51,117 nucleotides of DNA from the NCBI GenBank assembly GCA_902592265.1, contig CACJDV010000007.1, positions 1 to 51,117 on the forward strand, read 5' to 3'. The stretch is from an uncultured Pelagibacteraceae bacterium. Lineage in GTDB: Bacteria; Pseudomonadota; Alphaproteobacteria; Pelagibacterales; Pelagibacteraceae. The position numbers and the translations under genes were made by a program. The notes under the pieces were generated by a model. It saw only the letters and a list, made by a program, of their open reading frames with translations, made no database searches and was not told where the DNA came from. Positions 24,739 through 34,283 of this stretch are shown here, in pieces. Position 1 is the first letter of the stretch. Every line of letters begins with the position of its first letter.

Positions 24739-25599
24739 TTAAGATTTCTTTAATTTCAAAAAAGAGTGGATAGCGATTGTTGTAATTATGATGGCACCAC
24801 CCTGAAGTGTTTCAATACTAGGCTGCTCTTTAATAACTAACCAAACCCATATTGGGCCAATGATAGTCTCTAATAAGAAGAATAGATTTACCTCAGCAGC
24901 TGGTATAAATCTTGGAGCAATAGTTACTAAAACGAATGGTATTGCTACACAAAGAATACACATTAAGGGTACAATAATTAAGTCTTTTTCTGTTAGGGCA
25001 AAGCTTTCAATGAAAAACAGGGCAAAAGTAGCAACAAATAATTTACCCACAACTGCAGCTGGAACTAAATTTTTGGATTTAGCAGATCTGATTGTGACAG
25101 CGCCTACGGCAAGACCAATAGCAGTTATAAATCCTAATATATCACCATAAAAATTACCAAGCTTAAGAGAGTCAAAAAAAATATAAACAACTGCAGCAAA
25201 AGTAATAATAATTGAAATCCACGTTTTTCTATCTGGAGGTTCTTTTAAAAATATCGCCCCCAATATAGCTGATAGCATAGGTGCAGTTGCTATCATCACC
25301 AGTGTGTTAGCTACATTGGTATTTTGAATAGAAACTACGAAAGTAATATTAGTAACACTGAAAGTGGCTACATATATAACACCGTGATACCCACTAGTAA
25401 AAAGTATTCTAAAAAAATTGAGTTTGTAGATCAACAACATTCCAAAAAAAACTGTAAGGAATGGAATTATTCCCCTATAAAAAACAAGCCCCCAAGTATC
25501 AATACTAGAAAGCCTGATAAATAACGAGTCAGGTGTAATAAACATAACAGCCACAAAAGCAAGTAATGATCCCTTTTGTTGGTCAGTTAAATTTTTCAT
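24739..25599 (-). CDS. DMT superfamily transporter (EamA domains)
   Basis: A 286-aa ten-helix transporter of the EamA/DMT group. I start it at ATG 25599, which overlaps the gshB stop as ATGA; a TTG at 25617 would add six residues and is less likely. Repeat-end signatures are IATAPMLSAILGAIFLKEPP and FIPAAEVNLFFLLETIIGPI. Being translationally coupled to gshA-gshB, it could handle a thiol, amino acid or peptide related to glutathione, but the family is too broad to say. It is the last gene of the gsh unit unless the MFS gene is also included. Confidence 0.9.
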   Translation of the reverse strand: MKNLTDQQKGSLLAFVAVMFITPDSLFIRLSSIDTWGLVFYRGIIPFLTVFFGMLLIYKLNFFRILFTSGYHGVIYVATFSVTNITFVVSIQNTNVANTLVMIATAPMLSAILGAIFLKEPPDRKTWISIIITFAAVVYIFFDSLKLGNFYGDILGFITAIGLAVGAVTIRSAKSKNLVPAAVVGKLFVATFALFFIESFALTEKDLIIVPLMCILCVAIPFVLVTIAPRFIPAAEVNLFFLLETIIGPIWVWLVIKEQPSIETLQGGAIIITTIAIHSFLKLKKS

Positions 25600-26522
25600 G
25601 CCTTTAAATCTTTCCAAAAAGTTTTGGCAAGATTAATTTTAGAAATATCAAATAAGGTTTTTAATCCAGTTGGAGATGTAACATTTATATCGCCATTAAG
25701 CTTTTGATCAATGAAATCGATCCCTGCAAAAAAAATCTGTTTTTTTTTTAAATCTTTCGCAATTATTTTTGAAATTTTTTTTTCTAATTTTGTTAACTTA
25801 ATACTTTTTGGTATTGCACCTTTACTCATGTTACTTAGAAATGAACCTTTTTTAGGTACTCTAGAAATAGCACCACATATTTTCCCATTAATCAAAAAAA
25901 CTCTTTTATCTCCCATACTTATTTTAGGCAAATATTTTTGACACATTATATGATCATGTTTTTTGATAAGTTTTTTTATAAATTTTAAATTAAATTTCTT
26001 GAGTAAATGAATATCATTTCCACCAAAACTATGAATAGGTTTTATGATTACATGTTTATTTTTATTAAAAAAATTTTTAATTTCATCAATGTTTTGAGTA
26101 AAAATTGTATTTGGCATAAACTTTTGATATTTAACAGAATAAAGTTTTTCAGAAATATTTCTTATTGCAGTAGGGTTATTAATAATTTTAACCTTATCTT
26201 TAATTGTCTCAAGTATGTAAGTTGTCGAAATATACTCCAAATTGAAAGGTGGGTCTTGTCTAATTAAAATGTATTTACATTTTATGAGATTTAAATTTTG
26301 TTTTTTTTTAATTTTATAAAATTTTTTATCTTTGTAATTAAACTTTATAAAAAAACCTTTAGCTATGACTTTTGCATCTATTATTGATAAATCTTTAGGA
26401 TCATAAAAAAAAACTCTATAATTCTTCTTTTGGATCTCATTAGCTAAAAAAACACTTGTATCTGTCTTTGGATTAAGTTTAGAAGGGTGGTTACCTTGAA
26501 TTGCAACAATTTTATTTGTCAT
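25596..26522 (-). CDS. gshB: Glutathione synthetase
   Basis: A 308-aa ATP-grasp ligase joining gamma-glutamylcysteine and glycine. Features seen are an N-terminal substrate-domain start (KIVAIQGNHPSKLNPKTDTS), the LIRQDPPFNLEYISTTYILE motif typical of bacterial GshB, NNPTAIRNISEKL, KPIHSFGGNDI (ATP-grasp glycine-rich loop) and the terminal DFIDQKLNGDINVTSPTGL metal-site segment. The sequence is very lysine-rich, like many genes here. It overlaps gshA upstream by 11 bases and the DMT gene downstream by 4. Together with gshA and the glutaredoxin, it shows a complete glutathione pathway. Confidence 0.95.
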   Translation of the reverse strand: MTNKIVAIQGNHPSKLNPKTDTSVFLANEIQKKNYRVFFYDPKDLSIIDAKVIAKGFFIKFNYKDKKFYKIKKKQNLNLIKCKYILIRQDPPFNLEYISTTYILETIKDKVKIINNPTAIRNISEKLYSVKYQKFMPNTIFTQNIDEIKNFFNKNKHVIIKPIHSFGGNDIHLLKKFNLKFIKKLIKKHDHIMCQKYLPKISMGDKRVFLINGKICGAISRVPKKGSFLSNMSKGAIPKSIKLTKLEKKISKIIAKDLKKKQIFFAGIDFIDQKLNGDINVTSPTGLKTLFDISKINLAKTFWKDLKA

Positions 26523-27807
26523 ATAAATCTTTTAAATCTTCATTTTTAGAAAATTTATTGATCATATGATCTGCATTTGTTGTTCGATTATCAATAACTT
26601 TTTGCAAATGATGTAGGAACAAAGTTTCATTTTTTCCACTTTTATTTAGTATATCTCTATTATCCAGCCCTCTTCTTGAAATCTCAAGTAAAGTTGATGC
26701 CCAATAAAAAAGGTCCTTACCCATCAATTGAGTATTAAAACCTTTTTGAGGAGCATCCAGATAAGCATTAATTATCTTATCCTTATCCCATGAAGAGATT
26801 AAACTGTAAATTTCATCCAAATTTCCATATAGCATCCCAACAAAGAATGCAGGACCAGCACAAAGACAATCCCAGCCACAAGTATCCATAGATCTTAATT
26901 CAATATATTTTTTCAATCTATTTTCTGTGAATATAGTGCTTAAGTGTAAAGACAAATCACTTTCAGTTGGAAGACGATTTTTTATTTCATTTATTTTTCC
27001 ATTCATGAAATCTTTAAAAACATATTTTTTTCCTGAAATATAATTTTGTTTATCTAGAATAAATAAAATTGGAAAATTTATAATAAAATCAGCATATTTT
27101 TCAAAATCTAAATTTTCAAAAAATAATTTTGGAAGGCCTCCTCGTGAAGTATTTTGCCACACTTTGGATCTATAAGATAAGAAATTACTCTTTTTTTTTT
27201 CAACTATTGAAGAGTTAGCAAATAAAGCAATAGAGATTGGAACTATTGAATTTACTACTTTAAATTTTTTTAAAAAATCTTCCTCTGAGGAATAATCAAT
27301 ATTTAATTGAGTTCCACAAGTTCTGTACATCATATCTAGACTTAATTCTCCACCTAGTGGCATGTCGTTTGTCATTAATTTATACCTTTGTTTGGGATTA
27401 TTAGGAATTTCATCAAGCTTTGAAATGGGATCAAAACCAGTACTCACAATATTTATATCAAGTTTTTTTGTGACTTGCTGAAGTTCAAATAAATAATCGT
27501 GAGATTCTGAACATGCCTCGTGAATATTATTTAGTTTCTCTCCAGACAATTCAATTTGATTTCCAGGTTCAAGAGTGATGTTTTTACCCTCTTTGTTTAA
27601 ACCAATAATATTTTCACCTTCTTTTATTGGTTTCCAACCAAATTCGTTTAATGCAGAAAACATCTCTTTTACTTTTGAGTAATCAATTCTTTTATTATTT
27701 TTGCTATCGAATAAAAATTTTTCGTGCTCTATGCCTAACTTGAAATTTTTTTTTTCTTTTATTCCAGATTTGAAATATTCAATTACATGTTCTTTAGAAA
27801 TAGTCAT
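26512..27807 (-). CDS. gshA: Glutamate-cysteine ligase (alphaproteobacterial/plant type)
   Basis: A 431-aa GCS2-class enzyme, first step of glutathione synthesis. LGIEHEKFLFD near the start, ITLEPGNQIELSGEKLNNIH (active-site strand), MMYRTCGTQLNID, and IELRSMDTCGWDCLCAGPAF match the group shared by alphaproteobacteria and plants, not the E. coli GshA type. The length is close to the usual 450 aa. It overlaps gshB by 11 bases and follows the HD-domain gene by 25 bases. Confidence 0.95.
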   Translation of the reverse strand: MTISKEHVIEYFKSGIKEKKNFKLGIEHEKFLFDSKNNKRIDYSKVKEMFSALNEFGWKPIKEGENIIGLNKEGKNITLEPGNQIELSGEKLNNIHEACSESHDYLFELQQVTKKLDINIVSTGFDPISKLDEIPNNPKQRYKLMTNDMPLGGELSLDMMYRTCGTQLNIDYSSEEDFLKKFKVVNSIVPISIALFANSSIVEKKKSNFLSYRSKVWQNTSRGGLPKLFFENLDFEKYADFIINFPILFILDKQNYISGKKYVFKDFMNGKINEIKNRLPTESDLSLHLSTIFTENRLKKYIELRSMDTCGWDCLCAGPAFFVGMLYGNLDEIYSLISSWDKDKIINAYLDAPQKGFNTQLMGKDLFYWASTLLEISRRGLDNRDILNKSGKNETLFLHHLQKVIDNRTTNADHMINKFSKNEDLKDLYDK

Positions 27808-27832
27808 ATTTAATAATATAGCCTATATAATT

Positions 27833-28390
27833 TTATAGTGAAGAATATGGTTTTCTCGAAAAAATTTTTCTAACAAAGGGTTTAAAGAAATCTAATGGTA
27901 AAGACTTATAATTCGGGTCAAAAGAATTTTGATCATATCTTTCACAAAAATCTACAGTGTCTTGGTAATATTTATGATTTATATATTTGTCCCTTTTATT
28001 TTTGTTTCCTCCTAAATGATGAGCGTAATAATACATCTGAAACTCGCCGTGTTTTTCAACAATCCAATGAGTTTTTTCTGATACATACGGTTTAAGAATC
28101 GCTGCGGCATATTCCGAATGGTTCATCGGAGCTAGCTCGTCACCAATATCATGTAACAATGCAGCGACAATCATTTCATCACTTTCACCATTTCTATAAG
28201 CTCTCGTAGCGCTCTGAAGTGAGTGCTCTAATCTTGAAACCTGGTAACCTTCTAGAGTTTCTGTAAGTCCAGACATAAATTTCAATATTCTATCTGCAGT
28301 TTTACTTGCAAAATCTTTTTCATGTTTATCAAGAAAAAGATAATCCTCTTTGGTTCCATTTTTCATTTCTGTAAAACTTACTTTTTTCAT
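27833..28390 (-). CDS. HD-domain protein, PhnZ-like mixed-valent diiron oxygenase fold
   Basis: A 185-aa single HD domain. Candidate metal ligands are H56 (YQVSRLEHSLQSA), H80-D81 (ALLHDIGDEL), H91, H114 (VEKHGEFQMYYYAHHLG) and D153 (ERYDQNSFDP). The L-E-H-S-L-Q element and the spacing recall PhnZ, an HD enzyme that oxidatively cleaves a hydroxyphosphonate, and not classic phosphohydrolases; relatives of exactly this type are commonly annotated only as phosphohydrolase. The substrate is unknown. It sits 3 bases after purF and 25 before gshA. A Q-adjacent Tyr (Y49) occupies the place of the PhnZ lid tyrosine region, but this alignment is by eye. Confidence 0.75.
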   Translation of the reverse strand: MKKVSFTEMKNGTKEDYLFLDKHEKDFASKTADRILKFMSGLTETLEGYQVSRLEHSLQSATRAYRNGESDEMIVAALLHDIGDELAPMNHSEYAAAILKPYVSEKTHWIVEKHGEFQMYYYAHHLGGNKNKRDKYINHKYYQDTVDFCERYDQNSFDPNYKSLPLDFFKPFVRKIFSRKPYSSL

Positions 28391-28393
28391 AAA

Positions 28394-29875
28394 TTAATTA
28401 TTTGATGCAGTGCTTAATAAAGAAAGTTGTGTTATTTTGCTATCACCTAATTCATCAATAGGTTTTACAGGATAATCTCCAGTGAAATAATGATCTGTTA
28501 ATTGCGGATAATTTTTATTTCTTTTATCAAATCCAATAGCTCTATACATACCCTCAATAGATAAAAATTTTAGTGATTTAGCACCAATATATTTACAGAT
28601 TTCATCGTTGTTTTTATTAGCAGCTAACAATTCTTTTTTTGTTGGTGTATCCACTCCATAAAAATCAGGATACCTAATCTCAGGACAAGCAATTCTCACA
28701 TGAACCTCTTTTGCACCAGCATCATAAAGCATTTTTACAATTTTATGAGATGTGGTTCCTCTTACTAAAGAATCATCAACAAGAATAATCTTTTTATTTT
28801 CTATTGTTGTTTGATTAGCATTTAGTTTTAGTTTAACTCCTAGGCTCCTTATTTTTTGACTTGGCTCTATAAAGGTTCTTCCAACATAGTGATTTCTTAT
28901 GAGTCCATGCTCATAATTTTTATTTAAATATTGTGCAAAACCTAAGGCTGCAGCATTTCCGGAATCAGGGACTGGAACAATGATGTCGGCGTCAAAATCA
29001 TTCTCTTTTGCTAACTCTTTTCCTAAATTTTTACGATGTTCATAAGCAGTTTTTCCGTTAAGAATACTGTCTGGTCGTGCAAAATAAATATATTCAAAAA
29101 CACAAGGTCTAATTTTTTTTTCAGGAAATGGTTTAATACTTTGAAGTTTATCATTTTCTATTAGTACAATCTCACCATTTTCAACTTCTCGAATAAATTT
29201 TGCACCGATAATATCCAGAGCACAGGTTTCAGATGCAAGAACGTAACTATTTTTTAATTTACCTATAACCAAAGGTCTTATTCCATAAGGATCTCTTACT
29301 CCGACAAGTAAATTTTGTGTTAACATAACCAATGCATATCCACCTTGAATTTGAAATATTGCATCGATAATTTTATCTATAGTTTTTAATCTTTTAGATT
29401 TTGCAATAAGTTGAACAATAGTTTCGGTATCAGAGGTTGTGTAAAATATTGCTCCTTCTTCAACAAGCTTATTTCTTAAATAAATTGAGTTCGTCAAGTT
29501 TCCATTATGTGCAACTCCTATTCCACCTGCGTTAGTGTCTGCAAAAAAAGGTTGAATATTTCTTAATGTGTTGTTTCCAGTAGTACTGTATCGATTGTGA
29601 CCAATCGCAAAATTTCCTTTTAGATTATCAAGAACTTTTTCTTTATTAAAGTTGTCACCAACTAGTCCAAATCTTTTTTCCGAGTAATATCTCTCTCCAT
29701 CAAATGTGACTATTCCACAACCTTCTTGACCACGATGTTGAAGTGAATGAAGCCCTAAAGCAGTTAAGGCAGACGCATCTTTTACATTACTAATTCCAAA
29801 TACACCACATTCCTCTTTAAACTTTGGATCATAAATCCTCAATTTTTTCTTTAGATTCTCGATATGTTTTTTCAT
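28394..29875 (-). CDS. purF: Amidophosphoribosyltransferase
   Basis: A 493-aa enzyme that transfers glutamine amide nitrogen to PRPP, the first step of purine synthesis. After a 22-residue propeptide, Cys23 (EECGVFGI) is the N-terminal glutaminase nucleophile. LHSLQHRGQEGCGI and GHNRYSTTG follow, and the PRPP loop is KIILVDDSLVRGTTS. The ATG lies 47 bases inside the end of cvpA; a TTG at codon 12 would still leave 11 residues before the catalytic Cys. The cvpA-purF order is the classic one. Confidence 0.96.
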   Translation of the reverse strand: MKKHIENLKKKLRIYDPKFKEECGVFGISNVKDASALTALGLHSLQHRGQEGCGIVTFDGERYYSEKRFGLVGDNFNKEKVLDNLKGNFAIGHNRYSTTGNNTLRNIQPFFADTNAGGIGVAHNGNLTNSIYLRNKLVEEGAIFYTTSDTETIVQLIAKSKRLKTIDKIIDAIFQIQGGYALVMLTQNLLVGVRDPYGIRPLVIGKLKNSYVLASETCALDIIGAKFIREVENGEIVLIENDKLQSIKPFPEKKIRPCVFEYIYFARPDSILNGKTAYEHRKNLGKELAKENDFDADIIVPVPDSGNAAALGFAQYLNKNYEHGLIRNHYVGRTFIEPSQKIRSLGVKLKLNANQTTIENKKIILVDDSLVRGTTSHKIVKMLYDAGAKEVHVRIACPEIRYPDFYGVDTPTKKELLAANKNNDEICKYIGAKSLKFLSIEGMYRAIGFDKRNKNYPQLTDHYFTGDYPVKPIDELGDSKITQLSLLSTASNN

Positions 29876-30386
29876 TAGGAAAAACTTTCAATAAGTAATT
29901 ACTACCTTTTTCAAGATATGGAAAGGTGTATGATTTGTCTAAATTTAGTGGCCATTTGTCGTAATTATAAACGATATGTACACCTGAAAATATACATATG
30001 GATATAATATATGCTCTAATAAATCCAAAAAAGAATCCGAAGATAGTATCTAAGCTTCCTAGACCAGTATATTTGATTGCTCTACTTATTCCTTTATTAA
30101 TCAATAATATTAAAAAGATAACAATAATAAAAATTGTTACTCCAAGTCCTACATCAAGCACGTATTCATTATCTATTACATTTTCGACATATGGCTTAAT
30201 TCTAGGAAATAGTATCAAAGTTATAATATAAGCTAATAACCATTTTGACATTGAGAGTATACTCAAGACAAACCCTTTGCTGTAACACTTAATTAGTGAA
30301 AGAATAGTTATCAATATATAGATCAAATCAATTGAAGAAATCGAATTTAGAATTTCTTTGAAAAATTCTAGAGTTATTTCAAACAT
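29829..30386 (-). CDS. cvpA: CvpA family membrane protein
   Basis: A 185-aa inner-membrane protein with four hydrophobic helices and a polar tail. IDLIYILITILSLIKCYSKG, FVLSILSMSKWLLAYI and GLGSLDTIFGFFFGFIRAYI match CvpA, named for colicin V production and placed upstream of purF in many proteobacteria. The molecular role is unclear; it has been linked to envelope stress and purine supply only by association. The 3' end overlaps purF by 47 bases, the longest same-strand overlap in the window. Confidence 0.92.
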   Translation of the reverse strand: MFEITLEFFKEILNSISSIDLIYILITILSLIKCYSKGFVLSILSMSKWLLAYIITLILFPRIKPYVENVIDNEYVLDVGLGVTIFIIVIFLILLINKGISRAIKYTGLGSLDTIFGFFFGFIRAYIISICIFSGVHIVYNYDKWPLNLDKSYTFPYLEKGSNYLLKVFPNEKTYRESKEKIEDL

Positions 30387-30392
30387 ATATTC

Positions 30393-32777
30393 TTATTTTC
30401 CAAATGGCTTAAAAACTAATATCAAAGATGGCAGTAAACTTAAAACAGAAATCATTGCTAATAGCATTGCTAATCCTGTAAATATTCCAAAATAGATTGT
30501 GGGTATGAATTTAGATAAAACTAAAATAGAAAAACCAAAGACTATTGTTATAGAAGTGTTTAGGATTGCAACACCAACAGTTGAATGACAAGTTTTTAAA
30601 GTTTTTTTGTAGTCATTAATTTTGTTGAACTCCTCTTTGAATCTATAAATATAATGAATGCTGTTATCAACAGCTATACCTATTGTAATAGCAGCTATTG
30701 TGATAGTCATCATATCTAAAGGTATCTCTAGCATACCTATTATTCCTAAGATAAAAAATGCTGCAATAAAGTTTGGGACAACTCCAATTAAAGATAATTT
30801 GATGTTCTTAAATAAGATAACAAACATTCCAAAAATACCTAGCATGACAAGTCCTAAAGTAAGAATTTGAGATTTAAACAGGCTTTGTAATAAATTATTA
30901 AATAAGATCATCACCCCAGCTAGTTTGTATCGATTTTCGTTTAATCCAAATTCATTTTGTAAGTCATAATTTATTTTTTTGATTAGTTCATTTCTTTTAA
31001 GATCTTTTTGAGAGTCTATTATTCTTAAGCTTATTCGAGCCTCATTATCTTTTATTGAAATATAAGGATCAATTATCTCAGTTTTGATATTTTCAGGGAT
31101 TTTAGTATACAAAACACCCATTTCTAAAGTTCCAAGAGGTTTGTTGTTATTTAATTGAGTTGCAACATCAACTATTGATGAAAATGATAAGACTTTGCCT
31201 GTCTCAGGAAGAGCATCAAGATAATTATGTATTTTAGAAATTGTTTCTATTTTATCTTTGGTAAACCAATATTTCTCATCATTTTTTTCCTCATCACCCC
31301 AATCTTCAAATTCATCATCTTCCTCTAATTTTTCCTTTTTTTTATTTGGAAATTTTAAAATTACTTCTAGGGGAGTTGTTCCACCCAGTTTTTCATCAAT
31401 TAATTTCATACCTTTATAAATTTCTGTTTTTTTACTAAAATAATTTATAAAACTATTCTCAACTTCTAATTTGCTAATACCGATTATGCTTAAAACTATT
31501 ACAATTCCAGTTAATATAAAAATTTGATTTTTAAAGTTAATAGAAATCTTTCCTAAAGTAGAAGTTATTTTAGAGTCAGTATTATCTTTTACAAAAGTAT
31601 TATTATCTTTTACAAAACTTAGTAGACTAGGAAGCAATGTAAAAGTAATTAAAAAAGATATCATTAATCCGAAAGTCATCATCAAACCAAAATCAATAAC
31701 TGGCTTTATCTCACTAAAGACCAAAGATAAAAAAGCAATAATAGTTGTTAAAGCTGTGTATAGGATCGGCCAGAACATTTTTTTTGTAGTTAAAGTGATT
31801 ATTTCATGATTATTTTTATTAGGATAAAATTTCCTTAATTGTATAAATCTAGTGCTCATATGAATATTCATCGCCATAGTTAAAATTAACATCAGCGCGA
31901 TAAAGTTTGAGGAAATTACAGTAACTTTCCAACCAATGAGACCCAAAAGACCCATCATAATGATAACTGAGAAAAAACAACTGCTTATTGGAACAACAAT
32001 CCATATTAAATTTCTAAAAACAAACCATAATGTTGCAATAATAAATACAAGTACACCTAAACCAAAAACAATAATATCGCTTTTGATAAAACTCATCATG
32101 TCATCAGCTATCATTGGTATACCACCTAAATAAATTTTACCTATGTCATCATAGCTTTTGATTACTTCTCTAATTTCTAAGATATTATTATGATTCTTTT
32201 TTTTTATTTGATCTCTAAATATTTGTATTTCCTTATCAGATTTATTTTCAATATCCTTTAATTTTTCATTTTCTTTAATATTAACAATAATTCCACTTGT
32301 TTTTCCGTCTTCACTTATGACAAAGTTTCTGAAAACTGGACTTTCTAAAATCTCTCTAAAACCTCTTTCTTTATCTACACCTTCATCTTTTAGTGTTTTG
32401 AAGTTCATAAGCCTTTCCTGGAGAGGTGCATCAGAATTGTCTAATAGAGGTATATCTAAAAGAGTGATAACACTGTGTACCCAATCTAAGCTTTGGAGTT
32501 TATATTTTAAACTAAGTAGATTGTTAATCGCACTGTCGGTTACCATACCATCATTAGGTGTATGAGTTAAAACTAAAAAATCTTTTGATCCATATCTATC
32601 TGTTACTTTTTTTAAATATTCAAGATCAGGATCTCCCTCAATTAATAAAGTTTCAGACGAGGCATCAAGTCTAAAGTCCTTTGAGTGATATCCAAAACTA
32701 ATTAAAACAATGAATAAAATTACTAAAATAGATCTTGGATTTTTTAAGATCGAATTTTGGTATAAATGATCAATCAT
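30393..32777 (-). CDS. RND/MMPL-family exporter
   Basis: A 794-aa protein with two repeats of one helix plus a large periplasmic loop plus five helices, the MMPL/COG1033 layout (for example the second repeat begins near residue 418 with NQIFILTGIVIVLSIIGISK). GLMMTFGLMISFLITFTLLP and ITIAAITIGIAVDNSIHYIY (with the D in helix 4 of the second half) are typical proton-relay-bearing helices. The second loop has an acidic insert at about 481-503 (EEDDEFEDWGDEEKNDE). Such proteins move lipids or hopanoids; the substrate is unknown. It is wedged between dnaB and cvpA. A 7-residue duplication (FVKDNNTFVKDNT) occurs before the second repeat. Confidence 0.88.
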   Translation of the reverse strand: MIDHLYQNSILKNPRSILVILFIVLISFGYHSKDFRLDASSETLLIEGDPDLEYLKKVTDRYGSKDFLVLTHTPNDGMVTDSAINNLLSLKYKLQSLDWVHSVITLLDIPLLDNSDAPLQERLMNFKTLKDEGVDKERGFREILESPVFRNFVISEDGKTSGIIVNIKENEKLKDIENKSDKEIQIFRDQIKKKNHNNILEIREVIKSYDDIGKIYLGGIPMIADDMMSFIKSDIIVFGLGVLVFIIATLWFVFRNLIWIVVPISSCFFSVIIMMGLLGLIGWKVTVISSNFIALMLILTMAMNIHMSTRFIQLRKFYPNKNNHEIITLTTKKMFWPILYTALTTIIAFLSLVFSEIKPVIDFGLMMTFGLMISFLITFTLLPSLLSFVKDNNTFVKDNTDSKITSTLGKISINFKNQIFILTGIVIVLSIIGISKLEVENSFINYFSKKTEIYKGMKLIDEKLGGTTPLEVILKFPNKKKEKLEEDDEFEDWGDEEKNDEKYWFTKDKIETISKIHNYLDALPETGKVLSFSSIVDVATQLNNNKPLGTLEMGVLYTKIPENIKTEIIDPYISIKDNEARISLRIIDSQKDLKRNELIKKINYDLQNEFGLNENRYKLAGVMILFNNLLQSLFKSQILTLGLVMLGIFGMFVILFKNIKLSLIGVVPNFIAAFFILGIIGMLEIPLDMMTITIAAITIGIAVDNSIHYIYRFKEEFNKINDYKKTLKTCHSTVGVAILNTSITIVFGFSILVLSKFIPTIYFGIFTGLAMLLAMISVLSLLPSLILVFKPFGK

Positions 32778-32797
32778 TTACCCTGTTATATTGTAAA

Positions 32798-34216
32798 TTA
32801 ATTATTTTGAGTATCTTTAAATTTTGTAAATCTCTCTTCAAACTCAAGTGTAACTTTACCTATTGGACCGTGTCGTTGTTTCCCTATGATAATTTCAGCT
32901 AAATGTGCAACCTCATTCATCTTTGCCTGCCATTCTGCGTGTTCCACTGTTGCTTCTCTAGGCTCTTTTCTTTGAAGATAATATCCTTCTCTATAAACAA
33001 ACATTACAACATCTGCATCTTGTTCTATTGAACCAGATTCTCTTAAATCTGCGAGTTGTGGTTTATGATCATCTCTTTGCTCAACTTGCCTTGATAATTG
33101 TGATAATGCTAGAACAGGCACACCCAGTTCTTTTGCAATTGCCTTCAAACCTTGAGTAATTTGAGAAATTTCCTGAACTCTTCCATCCTTATTATTTAAC
33201 GATCCTTTCATAAGTTGAATATAATCAACAACAATTAGATCTAGACCATGAAGTCTCTTGATTCTTCTTGCTCTATTGCTCATTGCCGCAATACTTATTG
33301 CTGGAGTTTCATCAATAAATAATGGAAGTTCAGAAATATTTTTAGAGGTTTCAAGAAATCGATCAAATTGTTCATCAGAAATTCTTCCTCTTCTAATATC
33401 ATTTGATCCAATTCTTGCTTGTTCAGAAATTATTCTTGTTGAAAGTTGTTCTGATGACATTTCTAGGGAAAAAAAAGCAATAGAGGATTTAGATCCATTA
33501 TTTTGAATATTTTGTGCTGCATTAAAAGCAATATTTGTTGCAAGGGATGTTTTACCCATTGATGGTCTACCTGCAATGATTATTAAATCAGATTGATGAA
33601 GTCCTCCAAGTTTATCATCCAAATCACGTAACCCAGTTGGCACTCCTACAATTCCTCCTTCGTTTTTATATGCTGCTGATGCCATTTCAATTGTTTGTTT
33701 CATTGCATCATCAAATTTGATTAATGATGAGTTGAAAGTTCCTTTTTCAGCTAAATCGTAAAGAAGCTTTTCAGAATTCTCAATAATATTTTGACCACTT
33801 GTATCAATATTATTCTCTTTGGCATTATCAATCATTTGTTCAGAAATTTTTATTAGTTCTCTTCTAACAAACATATCATATATTATCTTTGAATACTCTA
33901 TTGCTTGCCTAGCTGAAGTAGAAAATTTAGTAATCTTTACTAAGTATTCAGGAATATTAATTTCATCTTTTTCATTTTCAAAATAATTTTTTAGTGTAAT
34001 TGGATTTGCAAGCATTCCTTTATAAATCAAGTTTTCTATTGAGCTAAAAATTTTTTGATGCATAGGATCATAAAAATTGACATTTGAGATTATGGTATTT
34101 ATTTCATCAAAAATTTCATTGTTTACTAAAATTGAGCCAATTACTGATTGTTCTGCCTCTATATTATTCGGTAACTCTTTAAAGTTTTCTCTAATAATAC
34201 TCAGGTTGTTTTCCAT
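32798..34216 (-). CDS. dnaB: Replicative DNA helicase DnaB
   Basis: A 472-aa helicase with an N-terminal DnaB domain (NIEAEQSVIGSILVNNEIFD) and a C-terminal RecA-like ATPase: Walker A GRPSMGKT, SSIAFFSLEMSSEQL, DLIVVDYIQLMKG (Walker B), ALSQLSRQVEQRDDHKPQLA and DLRESGSIEQDADVVMF. It unwinds DNA ahead of the fork. No intein. It lies 67 bases after rplI, in the order rpsF-rpsR-rplI-dnaB that is widespread in bacteria. Confidence 0.97.
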   Translation of the reverse strand: MENNLSIIRENFKELPNNIEAEQSVIGSILVNNEIFDEINTIISNVNFYDPMHQKIFSSIENLIYKGMLANPITLKNYFENEKDEINIPEYLVKITKFSTSARQAIEYSKIIYDMFVRRELIKISEQMIDNAKENNIDTSGQNIIENSEKLLYDLAEKGTFNSSLIKFDDAMKQTIEMASAAYKNEGGIVGVPTGLRDLDDKLGGLHQSDLIIIAGRPSMGKTSLATNIAFNAAQNIQNNGSKSSIAFFSLEMSSEQLSTRIISEQARIGSNDIRRGRISDEQFDRFLETSKNISELPLFIDETPAISIAAMSNRARRIKRLHGLDLIVVDYIQLMKGSLNNKDGRVQEISQITQGLKAIAKELGVPVLALSQLSRQVEQRDDHKPQLADLRESGSIEQDADVVMFVYREGYYLQRKEPREATVEHAEWQAKMNEVAHLAEIIIGKQRHGPIGKVTLEFEERFTKFKDTQNN

Positions 34217-34283
34217 TTGGAGTATTTTACAGAAATAATAAGTATTTTATATTTAAAAAAAAGCTGTGGATGAAATTGTATAA

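Noticed and set aside
25600-25617. Longer N-terminus for the DMT transporter starting at TTG
   Set aside because: ATG at 25599 gives the ATGA overlap with the gshB stop, which is the pattern used elsewhere in this window.
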